From: an uncultured bacterium
GTDB taxonomy: Bacteria > Patescibacteriota > CALEFQ01
Length of the DNA: 17,753 nucleotides
NCBI GenBank assembly: GCA_937877125.1
Contig: CALEFQ010000031.1
Span: forward strand, 1-17,753
Direction: 5' to 3'
The notes under the pieces are model-generated. The model was not told the DNA's origin, ran no database searches, and worked only from the letters and a program-made list of their open reading frames with translations. This document shows positions 1 to 6,735 of this stretch, one piece after another. Both the position numbers and the translations under genes were made by a program. Every line of letters begins with the position of its first letter. Position 1 is the stretch's first letter.

Positions 1-730
1 ATGAGCAGTCTACTTGGTAGTAATCGCCGTTGACCTGGATGCTCATCCGATCGACAAAAACCCAATGGTAGAAATTCGGAGCCGTATCGTTTGGAATCCA
101 ATTGCCCGGCGGATCGTCGCCGACCTGATAGTCCACGCTGGACATGTCGCCGGTGTGGCCGATCGTGCCATCCAGCAAGTAGACATTGCAGAGATAATTG
201 GAACTAAGGCGGCAGACGGTCAGGTCGTAGGGCAGCGGCGTCGGGGTGCCGGTATAGACAGTGATGTCGTAACTGCCGGCGGCGTCAATGTGCTTGAGCG
301 CGGGATCGTAAGTGAAATCAGTGTTCCAAGTGAAAGCGCCGATGCCCGGCGAGCCGCTTCCGGTATAAATAGCGCCGGTGACGACGAGATTGATTCGGTC
401 GGCGTAGCTGGTCGACACCGCTTCGGTGATACGCCCGCCGTTTTCAGCCGGGCCTTTGTAAGAGTCGGTATACGGCCCGATGTATAAACTACTGCCCCAG
501 CCGTTGGCATCACAACCGGGATGGGGTCGAAAATCGACGACGTGCGTCGTCAAATTTTCGATAACGGACAGGAAATGATGCGCGTTGTAGTGGTACTGGT
601 GTTCGTAGTTTCCGTCATGAGTTTCGTACTTGATCCAGTAGCCGCTGGGCAGGGGAGTCGGCGTGGGCGTGGCCCAACTGACGGTTGCCGAGACCAAAAG
701 ACAAACGATCGTACTTATTAACTTTTTCAC
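1..730 (-). CDS. Secreted protein of unknown function, partial (C-terminus beyond left edge)
   Basis: Reading the minus strand from a GTG at 728-730 gives an uninterrupted frame of 243 codons to the window edge. The start is fixed by AAAAGGAGGG about 8 bases upstream and by a good promoter beyond it. The protein begins MKKLISTIVCLLVSATVSWA, a typical signal peptide, followed by the short Thr-Pro run TPTPTPLPSG. The mature part is rich in Tyr, Asp, Gly and Asn (for example GGRITEAVSTSYADRINLVV and GSYDITVYTGTPTPLPYDLTVC), which suggests an extracellular beta-rich domain. I do not recognise the family. The Thr-Pro run after the signal is shared with the secreted protein at 1960-3306. It is divergent from the guanylate kinase gene. 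The reading frame is certain; the function is unknown. Confidence 0.85.
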   Translation of the reverse strand, partial: MKKLISTIVCLLVSATVSWATPTPTPLPSGYWIKYETHDGNYEHQYHYNAHHFLSVIENLTTHVVDFRPHPGCDANGWGSSLYIGPYTDSYKGPAENGGRITEAVSTSYADRINLVVTGAIYTGSGSPGIGAFTWNTDFTYDPALKHIDAAGSYDITVYTGTPTPLPYDLTVCRLSSNYLCNVYLLDGTIGHTGDMSSVDYQVGDDPPGNWIPNDTAPNFYHWVFVDRMSIQVNGDYYQVDCS

Positions 731-779
731 CTTTATTCCCTCCTTTTGGAAAGGTGTTAATCAAAGATCAGTTCGCGCT

Positions 780-808
780 ATTTTAGGGGATAATCATGCT
801 GGTGTCAA
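780..808 (-). promoter_or_regulatory. Promoter of the left-edge secreted protein gene
   Basis: On the minus strand TTGACA (803-808) is followed after 17 bases by TAAAAT (780-785). It points toward the GTG at 730 with a leader of about 45 bases. Its -35 box lies 18 bases from the -35 box of the divergent promoter at 827-854. Confidence 0.75.
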
Positions 809-826
809 TCAGGGCCGATTACTCAT

Positions 827-854
827 TTGACATTGGGCGGCCGCGCGTTAAAAT
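827..854 (+). promoter_or_regulatory. Promoter of the guanylate kinase gene
   Basis: TTGACA (827-832), a 16-base spacer, then TAAAAT (849-854). The expected transcript start near 861 leaves a leader of about 27 bases containing AGGAGGGG just before the ATG at 888. Confidence 0.75.
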
Positions 855-887
855 ATCTAGAAGCTTGTTTGCCGAAAGGAGGGGATA

Positions 888-1469
888 ATGAAAAGGATAT
901 TGGTTATTTCCGGACCATCCGGTTCGGGCAAATCAACCTTGCTGGAACGATTTTTACTGACCGAGATCGGGCAAAAGTACTTTGTTCGGATTCCGTCCGT
1001 CACCACGCGTCCGCCGCGGACTACGGGAGATGTCGATGATCTGAAGCGAGACCGGCGCAACTACCGTTTTGTCACTCGCCGGCAGTTCAAAAAACTGATC
1101 GCGCGGGGTGTTTTCGCGGAATGGGCGGAAATCCACGGCCATCTCTACGGAAAACTTCACGAACACATCACCGTCATCTTGGACAAACGTTTGGCGGCGA
1201 TGGAACTGGATGTGCAGGGGCTGAAAAATTTGCGTCCTCAATTTCCCGGCCAGATTTTGGCAGTCTTCATGGAAGCTTCCGTGGAGGAACTGGTGGAACG
1301 TTTGAATAAGCGCGGCAATACCGATGATATCGAGCGCCGGAAGACCACCGCCCTGTTCGAACTTCAAAACGCCGCTGATTACGATTATCGCATCCAGAGC
1401 GTGACCCAGCAGAAATCGCTGGAAATTCTGACGGAAATCGTCAACCGGGAAATGCTGGACCATGCCTAG
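888..1469 (+). CDS. gmk: Guanylate kinase family protein
   Basis: Guanylate kinase transfers phosphate from ATP to GMP in the cytoplasm. This 193-aa protein has the family layout: a P-loop GPSGSGKST (residues 9-17), the GMP-binding stretch TTRPPR (39-44, Arg41 and Arg44), then YRFVTRRQF, FAEWAEIHGHLYG (76-88), LDVQG (107-111) and a lid-side segment RLNKRG (138-143), ending with YDY. AGGAGGGG at 877-884 decides the ATG start. One oddity: after TTRPPR the usual short R-x-G-E link is replaced by a longer charged loop (TTGDVDDLKRDRRN, 45-58), so it may be a divergent paralog rather than the housekeeping copy. It sits alone with its own promoter and terminator. The family is well supported; GMP specificity is inferred. 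Confidence 0.85.
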   Translation: MKRILVISGPSGSGKSTLLERFLLTEIGQKYFVRIPSVTTRPPRTTGDVDDLKRDRRNYRFVTRRQFKKLIARGVFAEWAEIHGHLYGKLHEHITVILDKRLAAMELDVQGLKNLRPQFPGQILAVFMEASVEELVERLNKRGNTDDIERRKTTALFELQNAADYDYRIQSVTQQKSLEILTEIVNREMLDHA

Positions 1470-1492
1470 ACGATCGATCGCCTTGAAAAAAG

Positions 1493-1523
1493 AAGCCCCG
1501 CGCTGTTGCCCGGGGCTTTATCA
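1493..1523 (+). terminator. Terminator after the guanylate kinase gene
   Basis: AAGCCCCG (1493-1500) pairs with CGGGGCTT (1511-1518) across a 10-base loop. The T tract is short (TTTATC), so it may be leaky. Confidence 0.7.
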
Positions 1524-1528
1524 TATAA

Positions 1529-1557
1529 TTGACCAAAAGTTTTATCGCTGATAAGAT
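1529..1557 (+). promoter_or_regulatory. Promoter of the 65-aa membrane protein gene
   Basis: TTGACC (1529-1534), 17-base spacer, TAAGAT (1552-1557); directly downstream of the preceding terminator and 45 bases before the ATG at 1602. Confidence 0.7.
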
Positions 1558-1601
1558 ACCGAGTAATTTTCGTTTCAACCGATGATAAGGAGGTTGACGT
1601 T

Positions 1602-1799
1602 ATGGCCAGGAAAGTTGATATTCTGATAGCAGTGTTGGCGTTGATCTGTGTTTTCGCAGGTTTTTGGGAAGAAACCGGTTTGCTGATTTTGATCGCGGGG
1701 TTGGTGTGTTACCTGTTTTTGTACGAGCGACCGTGCGAGGCGATTGCCAGATTTATCAAAAACCGAAAAGGCAAAAAGGAATCCCGGCTGACCTGGTAG
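1602..1799 (+). CDS. Small two-helix membrane protein, 65 aa
   Basis: AAGGAGG at 1587-1593 places the start at ATG 1602. The protein is almost entirely two hydrophobic segments (about residues 6-20 and 26-42) separated by a short acidic turn (WEETG), followed by a strongly basic tail (RFIKNRKGKKESR). The basic tail predicts a cytoplasmic C-terminus, and two helices then put the N-terminus inside as well. I recognise no family. A dedicated promoter, ribosome binding site and terminator argue that it is a real gene despite its size. Function unknown. Confidence 0.75.
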   Translation: MARKVDILIAVLALICVFAGFWEETGLLILIAGLVCYLFLYERPCEAIARFIKNRKGKKESRLTW

Positions 1800-1815
1800 A
1801 TCGCGCGACCTTGCA

Positions 1816-1848
1816 AATGAGCCCCCGTCCGGAGGCTCATTTTTTTTC
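1816..1848 (+). terminator. Terminator after the 65-aa membrane protein gene
   Basis: ATGAGCC (1817-1823) pairs with GGCTCAT (1834-1840) and is followed by eight T (1841-1848). Confidence 0.85.
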
Positions 1849-1877
1849 TGGGATTAACGCCAGAATATCTGAGTATA

Positions 1878-1906
1878 TTGACTGCCATCCCAAAATGTGC
1901 TAGCGT
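1878..1906 (+). promoter_or_regulatory. Promoter of the Thr-Pro-rich secreted protein gene
   Basis: TTGACT (1878-1883), 17-base spacer, TAGCGT (1901-1906). The -10 is weak but preceded by TGC, an extended -10 form also seen before TATCTT at 4985 and the minus-strand TAGCCT at 12206. Confidence 0.55.
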
Positions 1907-1959
1907 TCGCGATAAAGCGGCCTTTGACAAACAATTTTCCCGTAAAGGAGGGCAGGGAA

Positions 1960-3306
1960 ATGTATAGCAGAATAGTGTTTTTAATGGTACTGGTGTTTTG
2001 GGGAGCGACCGGGCGGGCGGAAATCTTGGCCACGCCGTCGCCGACGCCTGATCCCGGACAGAGTTGCTGGATCAGGGAGGCAGAGTATTTCGATTTTCAT
2101 AGCAGCGGATCGATGACCGGTCGACTTGGAGCTTCAAACGGTTGGACCTGGCGTTTTGATCCGACTAACGGTGAATGGCAATCAACTATAGAAGCATTCC
2201 CGTTGACCGGCGAGTATTCGATATTTATCAGCTATGCCAACGACAATCTGCCGTACAATTTTGAGACGGTAACCATCAAGTTCGATGGGGTGACTATCGG
2301 AAGCTTTGTGTCGTTGCATACTCGTCCGCCGGGAGGCGGGTCAGGATCTGGCTGGTTCAACTGGTTCTGGTCGGACGAATTTCCGCTGGGAACAGTTTCC
2401 GCCGGCGATCACGAGATCAGATTGGAATTAACCGGAGGTGACGGCTGGGGATTCGAATTCGACGTAATTCTTATTTGCGGACCGTGGTTTCCGACGGTAA
2501 CTCCGACTCCTTCGAATACCCCGACAATTACTCCGACCTTCACGCCAACCCGGACCCCGACGAATACTCCGACAATCACCCCGACTCGGACCAACACGCC
2601 GACTCGGACGCCAACTCGCACGCCGACATCGACTCCGACAATCACCCCGACCTTGACCAACACGCCGACTCGCACTCCGACCAGAACCCCGACTTATACG
2701 GCGACAGTCACTCCCACCAGGACACCCAGCAATACGCCGACATTTACACCTACTCGCACGCCAACCCGGACCCCGACTTATACCCCGACAGTCACTCCCA
2801 CCCGGACCAACACGCCGACCCGCACGCCGACATCGACTCCGACAATCACCCCGACGATTACTCCGACGCGTACGCCTACTTTAATTCCGACGGTCACCCC
2901 AACTCGCACCCCAACTGATATTCCTACCATTACGCCGACGCCGAAGCCGACGGGCCTGGGAGTAACCTTGGAGATGCCGGACTCGATTTTCTATCCCGGC
3001 TCCGATTTTTATCTCACCGGATCGGTATATTGCTGGGAAGGATGCGATCGGTCGGTCAAATACTTCGTCATTTTAGATGTCGGCGGGGGGCAGTATTTCT
3101 TCGCGCCGAGCTGGCGGAGATCGCTTGATTACCGTTCGCTCGAATTGTCGATTGGTAGCACGGAGTATATCTTGATTCCGGCATTCATTTGGCCGTCCGG
3201 AGTGGGATCAGCTTCTGGTCTGATTTTCTGGGCTGCCCTGACGGATGAGTCAATCTCGGAAATTCTCGGTTCTTATTGTTATCGCGAATTCGCTTATCGC
3301 GATTAA
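1960..3306 (+). CDS. Secreted protein: carbohydrate-binding-like domain, long Thr-Pro linker, C-terminal beta domain
   Basis: AAAGGAGGGCAGGGAA directly before the ATG at 1960 sets this start rather than an in-frame ATG at 1897; the resulting N-terminus [20 protein letters not shown] is a signal peptide. Residues about 36-175 look like a CBM6/CBM35-type sandwich: an early EAEYFDF strand, [11 protein letters not shown], and the closing pattern [18 protein letters not shown] then FEFDVILI. Residues about 180-332 are an imperfect Thr-Pro repeat, a rigid and possibly glycosylated linker. The last roughly 115 residues (from [18 protein letters not shown]) form a second domain with YCWEGC, a possible disulfide, and an aromatic core (YFFAPSWRR). 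By analogy this layout suggests an exported surface or extracellular sugar-binding protein. The ligand is unknown, and the CBM assignment is by pattern only. Confidence 0.8.
   Translation: MYSRIVFLMVLVFWGATGRAEILATPSPTPDPGQSCWIREAEYFDFHSSGSMTGRLGASNGWTWRFDPTNGEWQSTIEAFPLTGEYSIFISYANDNLPYNFETVTIKFDGVTIGSFVSLHTRPPGGGSGSGWFNWFWSDEFPLGTVSAGDHEIRLELTGGDGWGFEFDVILICGPWFPTVTPTPSNTPTITPTFTPTRTPTNTPTITPTRTNTPTRTPTRTPTSTPTITPTLTNTPTRTPTRTPTYTATVTPTRTPSNTPTFTPTRTPTRTPTYTPTVTPTRTNTPTRTPTSTPTITPTITPTRTPTLIPTVTPTRTPTDIPTITPTPKPTGLGVTLEMPDSIFYPGSDFYLTGSVYCWEGCDRSVKYFVILDVGGGQYFFAPSWRRSLDYRSLELSIGSTEYILIPAFIWPSGVGSASGLIFWAALTDESISEILGSYCYREFAYRD
2494..2955 (+). repeat. Low-complexity Thr-Pro coding repeat
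   Basis: About 460 bases of degenerate ACNCCGACN-type triplet repeats encode TPT/RTPT/ITPT units (protein residues about 179-332). Longer sub-blocks recur, for example segments encoding [13 protein letters not shown] and TPTYT, suggesting expansion by slippage or unequal exchange. It opens long spurious frames on both strands, which I have not called. Confidence 0.9.
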
Positions 3307-3316
3307 GGTGAAGTTT

Positions 3317-3346
3317 AAGGGCGTATCGACAGATCCGCCCTTTTTT
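3317..3346 (+). terminator. Terminator after the Thr-Pro-rich protein gene
   Basis: AAGGGCG (3317-3323) pairs with CGCCCTT (3336-3342), followed by a run of six T. Confidence 0.85.
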
Positions 3347-3358
3347 CTTTGTAATACC

Positions 3359-3386
3359 TTGACTTTTTTACAAGAGATAGTATTTT
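3359..3386 (+). promoter_or_regulatory. Promoter of the first paralog gene
   Basis: TTGACT (3359-3364), 16-base spacer, TATTTT (3381-3386), upstream of two SD-like runs (3399-3405 and 3414-3421). Confidence 0.65.
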
Positions 3387-3427
3387 GAAGCGATTGGCCA
3401 GGAGGATAAAACTAAAGGAGGTACCCG

Positions 3428-4129
3428 ATGAAATGGATAGAAGAGTTTTGGAGAGACCAGGCGGCGGTAGGTGATGCCCAGGGAAACTTCTGGGTCGGGA
3501 CGAGGTGCAGTCGTTCTGATGACGGGGCGGATTATCTCGCGCTGTCTAAGTCGGTGTTGTGCGAGCTGACCCAGGCCGCCTTAGCATGTCCGTCCGGTGC
3601 GGCCGGCTGGGATATGCAAGCGCAACGGATTCGTTTGCTCGAGAAAAATTACCCTCTGGGGTCGAAGGGCAGGATTTTGCCGCAAGGGACGGTTCTGGGC
3701 GATATCGACGGGAGCGTCTTGCTGTGTTTACGTCCGGCGTCAATCCAACTGACGGTTGAATTGCAAGGAACGGCCACTTCCGCTCGCGGCGGTTTTGTCC
3801 GAAGTTTTTCCTGCTTGGAATTAGTTTTGCGGGAAATTTCGCCTGAGGATTGTAGTTGGCGGCATCTTTGCATTCAGCAACGGAAACCATGGACAACAGA
3901 AGAAGCTGGCGTGATCACCCAGCGAGCTTTCATTTCCCGTCGGCAAGCGCGGTGGTTGCTCAAGGCGCCAAAGCGTCGCCGGAAGTTCCGGGATGAGTTG
4001 TTCACCCTGTTCGGTATTGAGAAAACAAGCCCTAATATCCGCGATCTAGACTTGCCCTTTGGGCAAATAGAAGACGGTTTGGAATTAGCCTTGTTCAATT
4101 TTGCCGAGCAGGCAGGCGATATTGATTGA
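3428..4129 (+). CDS. Unknown protein, paralog A (233 aa)
   Basis: AAAGGAGGT at 3414-3421 fixes the ATG. I recognise no family. The protein is soluble with no signal or membrane segment and is a clear paralog of the gene at 5033-5725. Both start KWIEEFWR..AAV.D..G..WV. Both carry, in the C-terminal third, PW-T (154-156), an ISR-QAR motif (169-174) and RDELF..FG.E (188-198; RDQLF..LGYE in the partner), and both end in an acidic tail. The middle of the protein differs much more. Trp, Cys and Arg are frequent. It lies between the Thr-Pro secreted protein and the Gam-like gene as a separate unit. The conserved ends with a variable middle suggest a common fold with different specificity, which is inference. 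Confidence 0.8.
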   Translation: MKWIEEFWRDQAAVGDAQGNFWVGTRCSRSDDGADYLALSKSVLCELTQAALACPSGAAGWDMQAQRIRLLEKNYPLGSKGRILPQGTVLGDIDGSVLLCLRPASIQLTVELQGTATSARGGFVRSFSCLELVLREISPEDCSWRHLCIQQRKPWTTEEAGVITQRAFISRRQARWLLKAPKRRRKFRDELFTLFGIEKTSPNIRDLDLPFGQIEDGLELALFNFAEQAGDID

Positions 4130-4135
4130 GATACC

Positions 4136-4178
4136 AAACCCCGCCCCGTCATGAGCCAGATCATGACCGGCGGGGTTT
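4136..4178 (+). terminator. Two-tier terminator after paralog A
   Basis: AACCCCGCC and an inner GTCATGA pair with TCATGAC and GGCGGGGTT, followed by TTTT. The inner GTCATGA/TCATGACCGGCG core recurs in the terminator of paralog B at 5742-5788. Confidence 0.9.
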
Positions 4179-4182
4179 TCCA

Positions 4183-4211
4183 TTGACAAAGCCTCTGTTT
4201 TATCAGATAAT
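4183..4211 (+). promoter_or_regulatory. Strong promoter of the Gam-like gene
   Basis: A perfect TTGACA (4183-4188), 17-base spacer, GATAAT (4206-4211); close to full consensus. It begins only a few bases after the preceding terminator. Confidence 0.85.
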
Positions 4212-4247
4212 GCTTGGTCTGATGACCCCAACCACAGGAGGTAAAAA

Positions 4248-4874
4248 GTGAAAATATTGGAGTCGATCAAGGAAGTGGTAATCAAGTTTTTGTCGAAGGC
4301 TTTGATGAAGCACGAGCTTCCGATCAGGGAAAAAGGAGAGGCGGCCGCAGTTCTGTGTCGGATCGGCGAGAGGCAAATCGCCATTATCCGCTCAGAAGCG
4401 GATTTGGCGGCGCAGATCCTGGCGTTGCAGGAAAAAGTCGGGGAAGAATTCCGCCCGGTTCGAGATCAGATCGAGATCGACATGACTCGCCTGCGCGATT
4501 TCGGCAAGGAGAGCGGTTTGCTGGAAGGAGATTCCCAAACTTTGGATTTGAGCACCGGCCGGATCAGTTTCTACTACGGGCCGCAGCGGGCCAGCGTCAA
4601 AGATGAAACGGAAGTGGTGGCGATGCTGAAAGCTCTGCCGGAAGATCATCCGCTGCGCCAGCTCCTGGAATTTCCGCCCCCGCCCGAGCCGAAGCTTAAC
4701 AAGGGAAAGCTGGTCGCTCAGCGGGAAATAATTCCGGATCTCGAGGCCGTGATCGGACCGGGAAAAATCAGCTTCAAGAAAACCCTTTTCTTCGCCGCCT
4801 TTCCGACGGCCCAGCCGGAATTAAAAGAAAGCTTGAAAATTTCCGGCAAAGTCAAGGATGTCCCGGTGCCTTGA
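4248..4874 (+). CDS. Mu Gam-like (host-nuclease inhibitor Gam family) protein
   Basis: The GTG start is set by CAGGAGGT seven bases upstream. Gam proteins of phage Mu bind double-stranded DNA ends and block exonucleases; they are structurally related to Ku. The 208-aa product shows the family pattern: a long charged helix (residues about 30-88, with IGERQIAIIRSEADLAAQIL then VGEEFRPVRDQIEIDMTRL), then the strand LDLSTGRISFYYGP (99-112), a helix EVVAMLKAL (122-130), LNKGKLV (150-156), and a final strand block PGKISFKKTLFFAAFP. An N-terminal amphipathic helix of about 20 residues is extra relative to what I recall of Mu Gam. No phage structural genes are nearby, so it is probably a cellular, domesticated member. 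It lies between the two paralogous unknown genes with its own strong promoter and terminator. Family assignment is from pattern; function in the cell is inferred. Confidence 0.8.
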   Translation: MKILESIKEVVIKFLSKALMKHELPIREKGEAAAVLCRIGERQIAIIRSEADLAAQILALQEKVGEEFRPVRDQIEIDMTRLRDFGKESGLLEGDSQTLDLSTGRISFYYGPQRASVKDETEVVAMLKALPEDHPLRQLLEFPPPPEPKLNKGKLVAQREIIPDLEAVIGPGKISFKKTLFFAAFPTAQPELKESLKISGKVKDVPVP

Positions 4875-4882
4875 TGAATCTG

Positions 4883-4930
4883 GCCCCGCCCAAGTTACGA
4901 GTAATCGTGACAAGGCGGGGCGTTTTTTTT
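4883..4930 (+). terminator. Terminator after the Gam-like gene
   Basis: GCCCCGCC (4883-4890) pairs with GGCGGGGC (4914-4921), with an inner TTACG/CGTGA stem, followed by eight T (4923-4930). Confidence 0.9.
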
Positions 4931-4961
4931 ATGAAAATCCAAAAGATTATTCTCTCGCTTA

Positions 4962-4990
4962 TTGACTAAGGTAGTTAAAAATGCTATCTT
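4962..4990 (+). promoter_or_regulatory. Promoter of the second paralog gene
   Basis: TTGACT (4962-4967), 17-base spacer, TATCTT (4985-4990) preceded by TGC (extended -10). Confidence 0.7.
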
Positions 4991-5032
4991 CAAATGTTTC
5001 ATTTGCGGTGAAAATTTTCCAAGGAGGTCTCT

Positions 5033-5725
5033 ATGAAAAGCAAATGGATAGAAGAATTTTGGCGATCACTGGCAGCGGTTTCGGATGATCTGGGGCATGC
5101 TTGGGTAGCTTGTCCCTGGGACCGAAATGCGGTCACTGAGACAAGGGCGGCTGTTTCTGACTGGCTGGGAATTTTGTCCGGCGATCTGGTTGTCCCGACG
5201 GATGGTTGCCTGGCTCGGTCAAAATGCTGGGTTCAGGAAAAAGCTCCGGGGTATCTCCTGCGGCGTCATCCGGAAGGCCGAATCGAGATCATGACGGAGC
5301 TCACGGCGATTGTTTCAGTCGCCATGGAATCGGGAGTGGTGCAGCTGCTCGCGGAATTTCGGCGGCGGACCGGCGGTGAAGGCGCCGGCAGCTTTATCTC
5401 GCGGGCCGAGTTTTTCTCTTTCCACCTGACTCGCTCCAGGTATAGTGAGGCGGGAAAAACATGGGAAAGCCTGCGGCTGGAACAAATCTTTCCGTGGCAA
5501 ACTGATCGCGAATGCCATCTGTTGATTTCTCGTCCGCAAGCGCGGAGTATTTTCGAGAAATTATATCGAGAAGGCCAGCCCTTGCGGGATCAGCTTTTCA
5601 GCCGGCTCGGTTACGAAGAAGTGAGCGACACCCCGGAGGACAATACCAAACCGTTCGCTCAACTCGGCAATGATGTACTGCAAAATTTGAAGACTTTTTC
5701 CGAGTCGGAGCCGGATCCGGATTAA
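5033..5725 (+). CDS. Unknown protein, paralog B (230 aa)
   Basis: AAGGAGGT at 5021-5028 sets the ATG. This is the second copy of the unknown family also seen at 3428-4129. It shares the N-terminal KWIEEFWR..AAV.D..G..WV (residues 4-25), FPWQT (153-157), LLISRPQAR (163-171) and RDQLFSRLGYEE (185-196), and ends in an acidic tail (SESEPDPD). The central 100 residues are poorly conserved between the two. No signal peptide or membrane segment is present, so it should be cytoplasmic. The two copies flank the Gam-like gene and share terminator sequence, so the duplicated unit appears to include the 3' flank. Function unknown; a role with the Gam-like protein is only suggested by position. Confidence 0.8.
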   Translation: MKSKWIEEFWRSLAAVSDDLGHAWVACPWDRNAVTETRAAVSDWLGILSGDLVVPTDGCLARSKCWVQEKAPGYLLRRHPEGRIEIMTELTAIVSVAMESGVVQLLAEFRRRTGGEGAGSFISRAEFFSFHLTRSRYSEAGKTWESLRLEQIFPWQTDRECHLLISRPQARSIFEKLYREGQPLRDQLFSRLGYEEVSDTPEDNTKPFAQLGNDVLQNLKTFSESEPDPD

Positions 5726-5741
5726 GCCGAACCGGCAGTTT

Positions 5742-5788
5742 TCCCGCGTCAGTCATGGATAAAATCATGACCGGCGCGGGATTTTTAT
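5742..5788 (+). terminator. Two-tier terminator after paralog B
   Basis: TCCCGCG (5742-5748) pairs with CGCGGGA (5775-5781), inner GTCATG (5752-5757) with CATGAC (5766-5771), then a T-rich tail. Its CATGACCGGCG core matches the terminator of paralog A. Confidence 0.85.
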
Positions 5789-5862
5789 TTTGATAGAATA
5801 AAATTTCGTCGCTGAAATTATAGTCTTCTAAAAAGACCGGGACCGCGGAAAATATTTCCGTA

Positions 5863-5891
5863 TTGACAATTTCGATTTTGCAATATAGAAT
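5863..5891 (+). promoter_or_regulatory. Promoter of the two-gene membrane protein operon
   Basis: Perfect TTGACA (5863-5868), 17-base spacer, TAGAAT (5886-5891). Confidence 0.8.
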
Positions 5892-5929
5892 ATCGCGATC
5901 GCTACTAGGAAAAGCGGAAAGGAGGTTTT

Positions 5930-6463
5930 ATGAAAGAGGCGGATTTGGTTCTGCAGATAATGGAGGAGGTGCCCGTCAAAATGCGGCTCTTCCGGCGCCG
6001 CAAAAGAGACCTGTTTGTCCTGATGATTGTTTGCTCAATTTACTGTCTGGCGGGAGTGCCCAGCTTGACTGAAGCAGGTATGATCCAACTGGCTTTTTTA
6101 TCTCTGGCGCTGGTAATCGGATCGGGAATTATCATTCCCTTCGGTCACGTGTTCTATGCGTCCCTGCTGTATAATGAGATGCGGGATCTACAGGAAGCAA
6201 TCAGCTTGTCGCCGGAGCCCAAAGCCAATCAGAAGTTTTTGGATGATACCGTCAGGGCCGAGCGGGTGGGGAAGATTGGTCCGGGGGATTTCTGTTCTTA
6301 CGGCGTGGCTTATTGTTTCTTGTGGAGCGGAATGCTCTGGGAGAATGGTGATTCACTCTGGATCATGATAGTCGCCATGGTTATCTGCATTTTCAGCTGG
6401 TTCTTGTTGCTTCACGACTGGTCTGGAAATCATTTCCGGCCGATCGTCGTAGGTGAAAAATGA
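5930..6463 (+). CDS. Four-helix membrane protein of unknown function, 177 aa
   Basis: AAAGGAGGT at 5918-5926 sets the ATG. After a basic cytoplasmic start (RLFRRRKR, about residues 19-26) there are two hydrophobic pairs: DLFVLMIVCSIYCLAGV and IQLAFLSLALVIGSGIIIPF, then a charged loop of about 40 residues (EMRDLQEAISLSPEPKANQK), then FCSYGVAYCFLWSGMLW and LWIMIVAMVICIFSWFLLL. N- and C-termini are predicted inside. I recognise no family. The stop codon overlaps the start of the next gene as ATGA, so the two products are probably made together and may form one membrane complex. Confidence 0.75.
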   Translation: MKEADLVLQIMEEVPVKMRLFRRRKRDLFVLMIVCSIYCLAGVPSLTEAGMIQLAFLSLALVIGSGIIIPFGHVFYASLLYNEMRDLQEAISLSPEPKANQKFLDDTVRAERVGKIGPGDFCSYGVAYCFLWSGMLWENGDSLWIMIVAMVICIFSWFLLLHDWSGNHFRPIVVGEK

Positions 6464-6600
6464 ACTGGCGGTTGATGCGGGCAGGACTGGCGGCCGGCGG
6501 ATTGGTGGCCATTGCCTTGGTCGCTGACAACCTCGCGTCATTCTTGGGCCTGTTGCTCGTTTTGTTTCTCCTGATGGCGGTGTTCACTAGAATTTCTTAG
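6460..6600 (+). CDS. 46-aa membrane peptide, translationally coupled
   Basis: ATG at 6460 overlaps the upstream TGA (ATGA at 6460-6463), with GTAGGTG as a weak ribosome site inside the upstream gene. The frame runs 46 codons to TAG at 6598. The product begins MNWRLMRAGLAAGG and contains two short hydrophobic stretches (about residues 8-21 and 27-43), ending FTRIS. It is followed by a hairpin terminator about 70 bases on. No family is recognised. Coupling by the four-base overlap, an uninterrupted hydrophobic frame and a terminator after it support it as a real small protein that partners with the four-helix protein. Confidence 0.65.
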   Translation: MNWRLMRAGLAAGGLVAIALVADNLASFLGLLLVLFLLMAVFTRIS

Positions 6601-6620
6601 CCAGAGGGGGATCGGATCAA

Positions 6621-6647
6621 TTCCGAGTCGGCTTAGCCGCTGCGGAA
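6621..6647 (+). other. Hairpin in the 3' leader before a terminator
   Basis: TTCCG (6621-6625) pairs with CGGAA (6643-6647) around an inner CGGC-TTA-GCCG hairpin. It lies between the 46-aa gene and the terminator at 6672-6700, with no T tract of its own. It could protect the mRNA 3' end; no function is shown. Confidence 0.4.
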
Positions 6648-6671
6648 ATGACCCAATTCAGTCTAGAGGGC

Positions 6672-6700
6672 AAGGAGCTCCGTTGGGGCTTCTTTTTTTT
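6672..6700 (+). terminator. Terminator after the membrane protein pair
   Basis: AAGGAGCTCC (6672-6681), GTT loop, GGGGCTTCTT (6685-6694, with G-T wobbles), ending in eight T up to 6700. Confidence 0.75.
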
Positions 6701-6735
6701 ATACAAAAGATGACGATCCGAGGAGGGATAATTCA

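Noticed and set aside
14..487. Plus-strand 157-codon frame at the left edge
   Set aside because: It lies opposite the minus-strand secreted protein, has no SD or signal, and its composition reads as antisense.
2475..2918. Long plus-strand frame rich in Asp, His and Asn (plus a Val/Gly-rich minus frame)
   Set aside because: Both are frame shadows of the Thr-Pro repeat; the true frame has a signal peptide, SD, promoter and terminator.
888..6700. Integron gene-cassette array
   Set aside because: The hairpins between genes are rho-independent terminators with T tracts that differ between genes; no attC core sites or integrase are seen.
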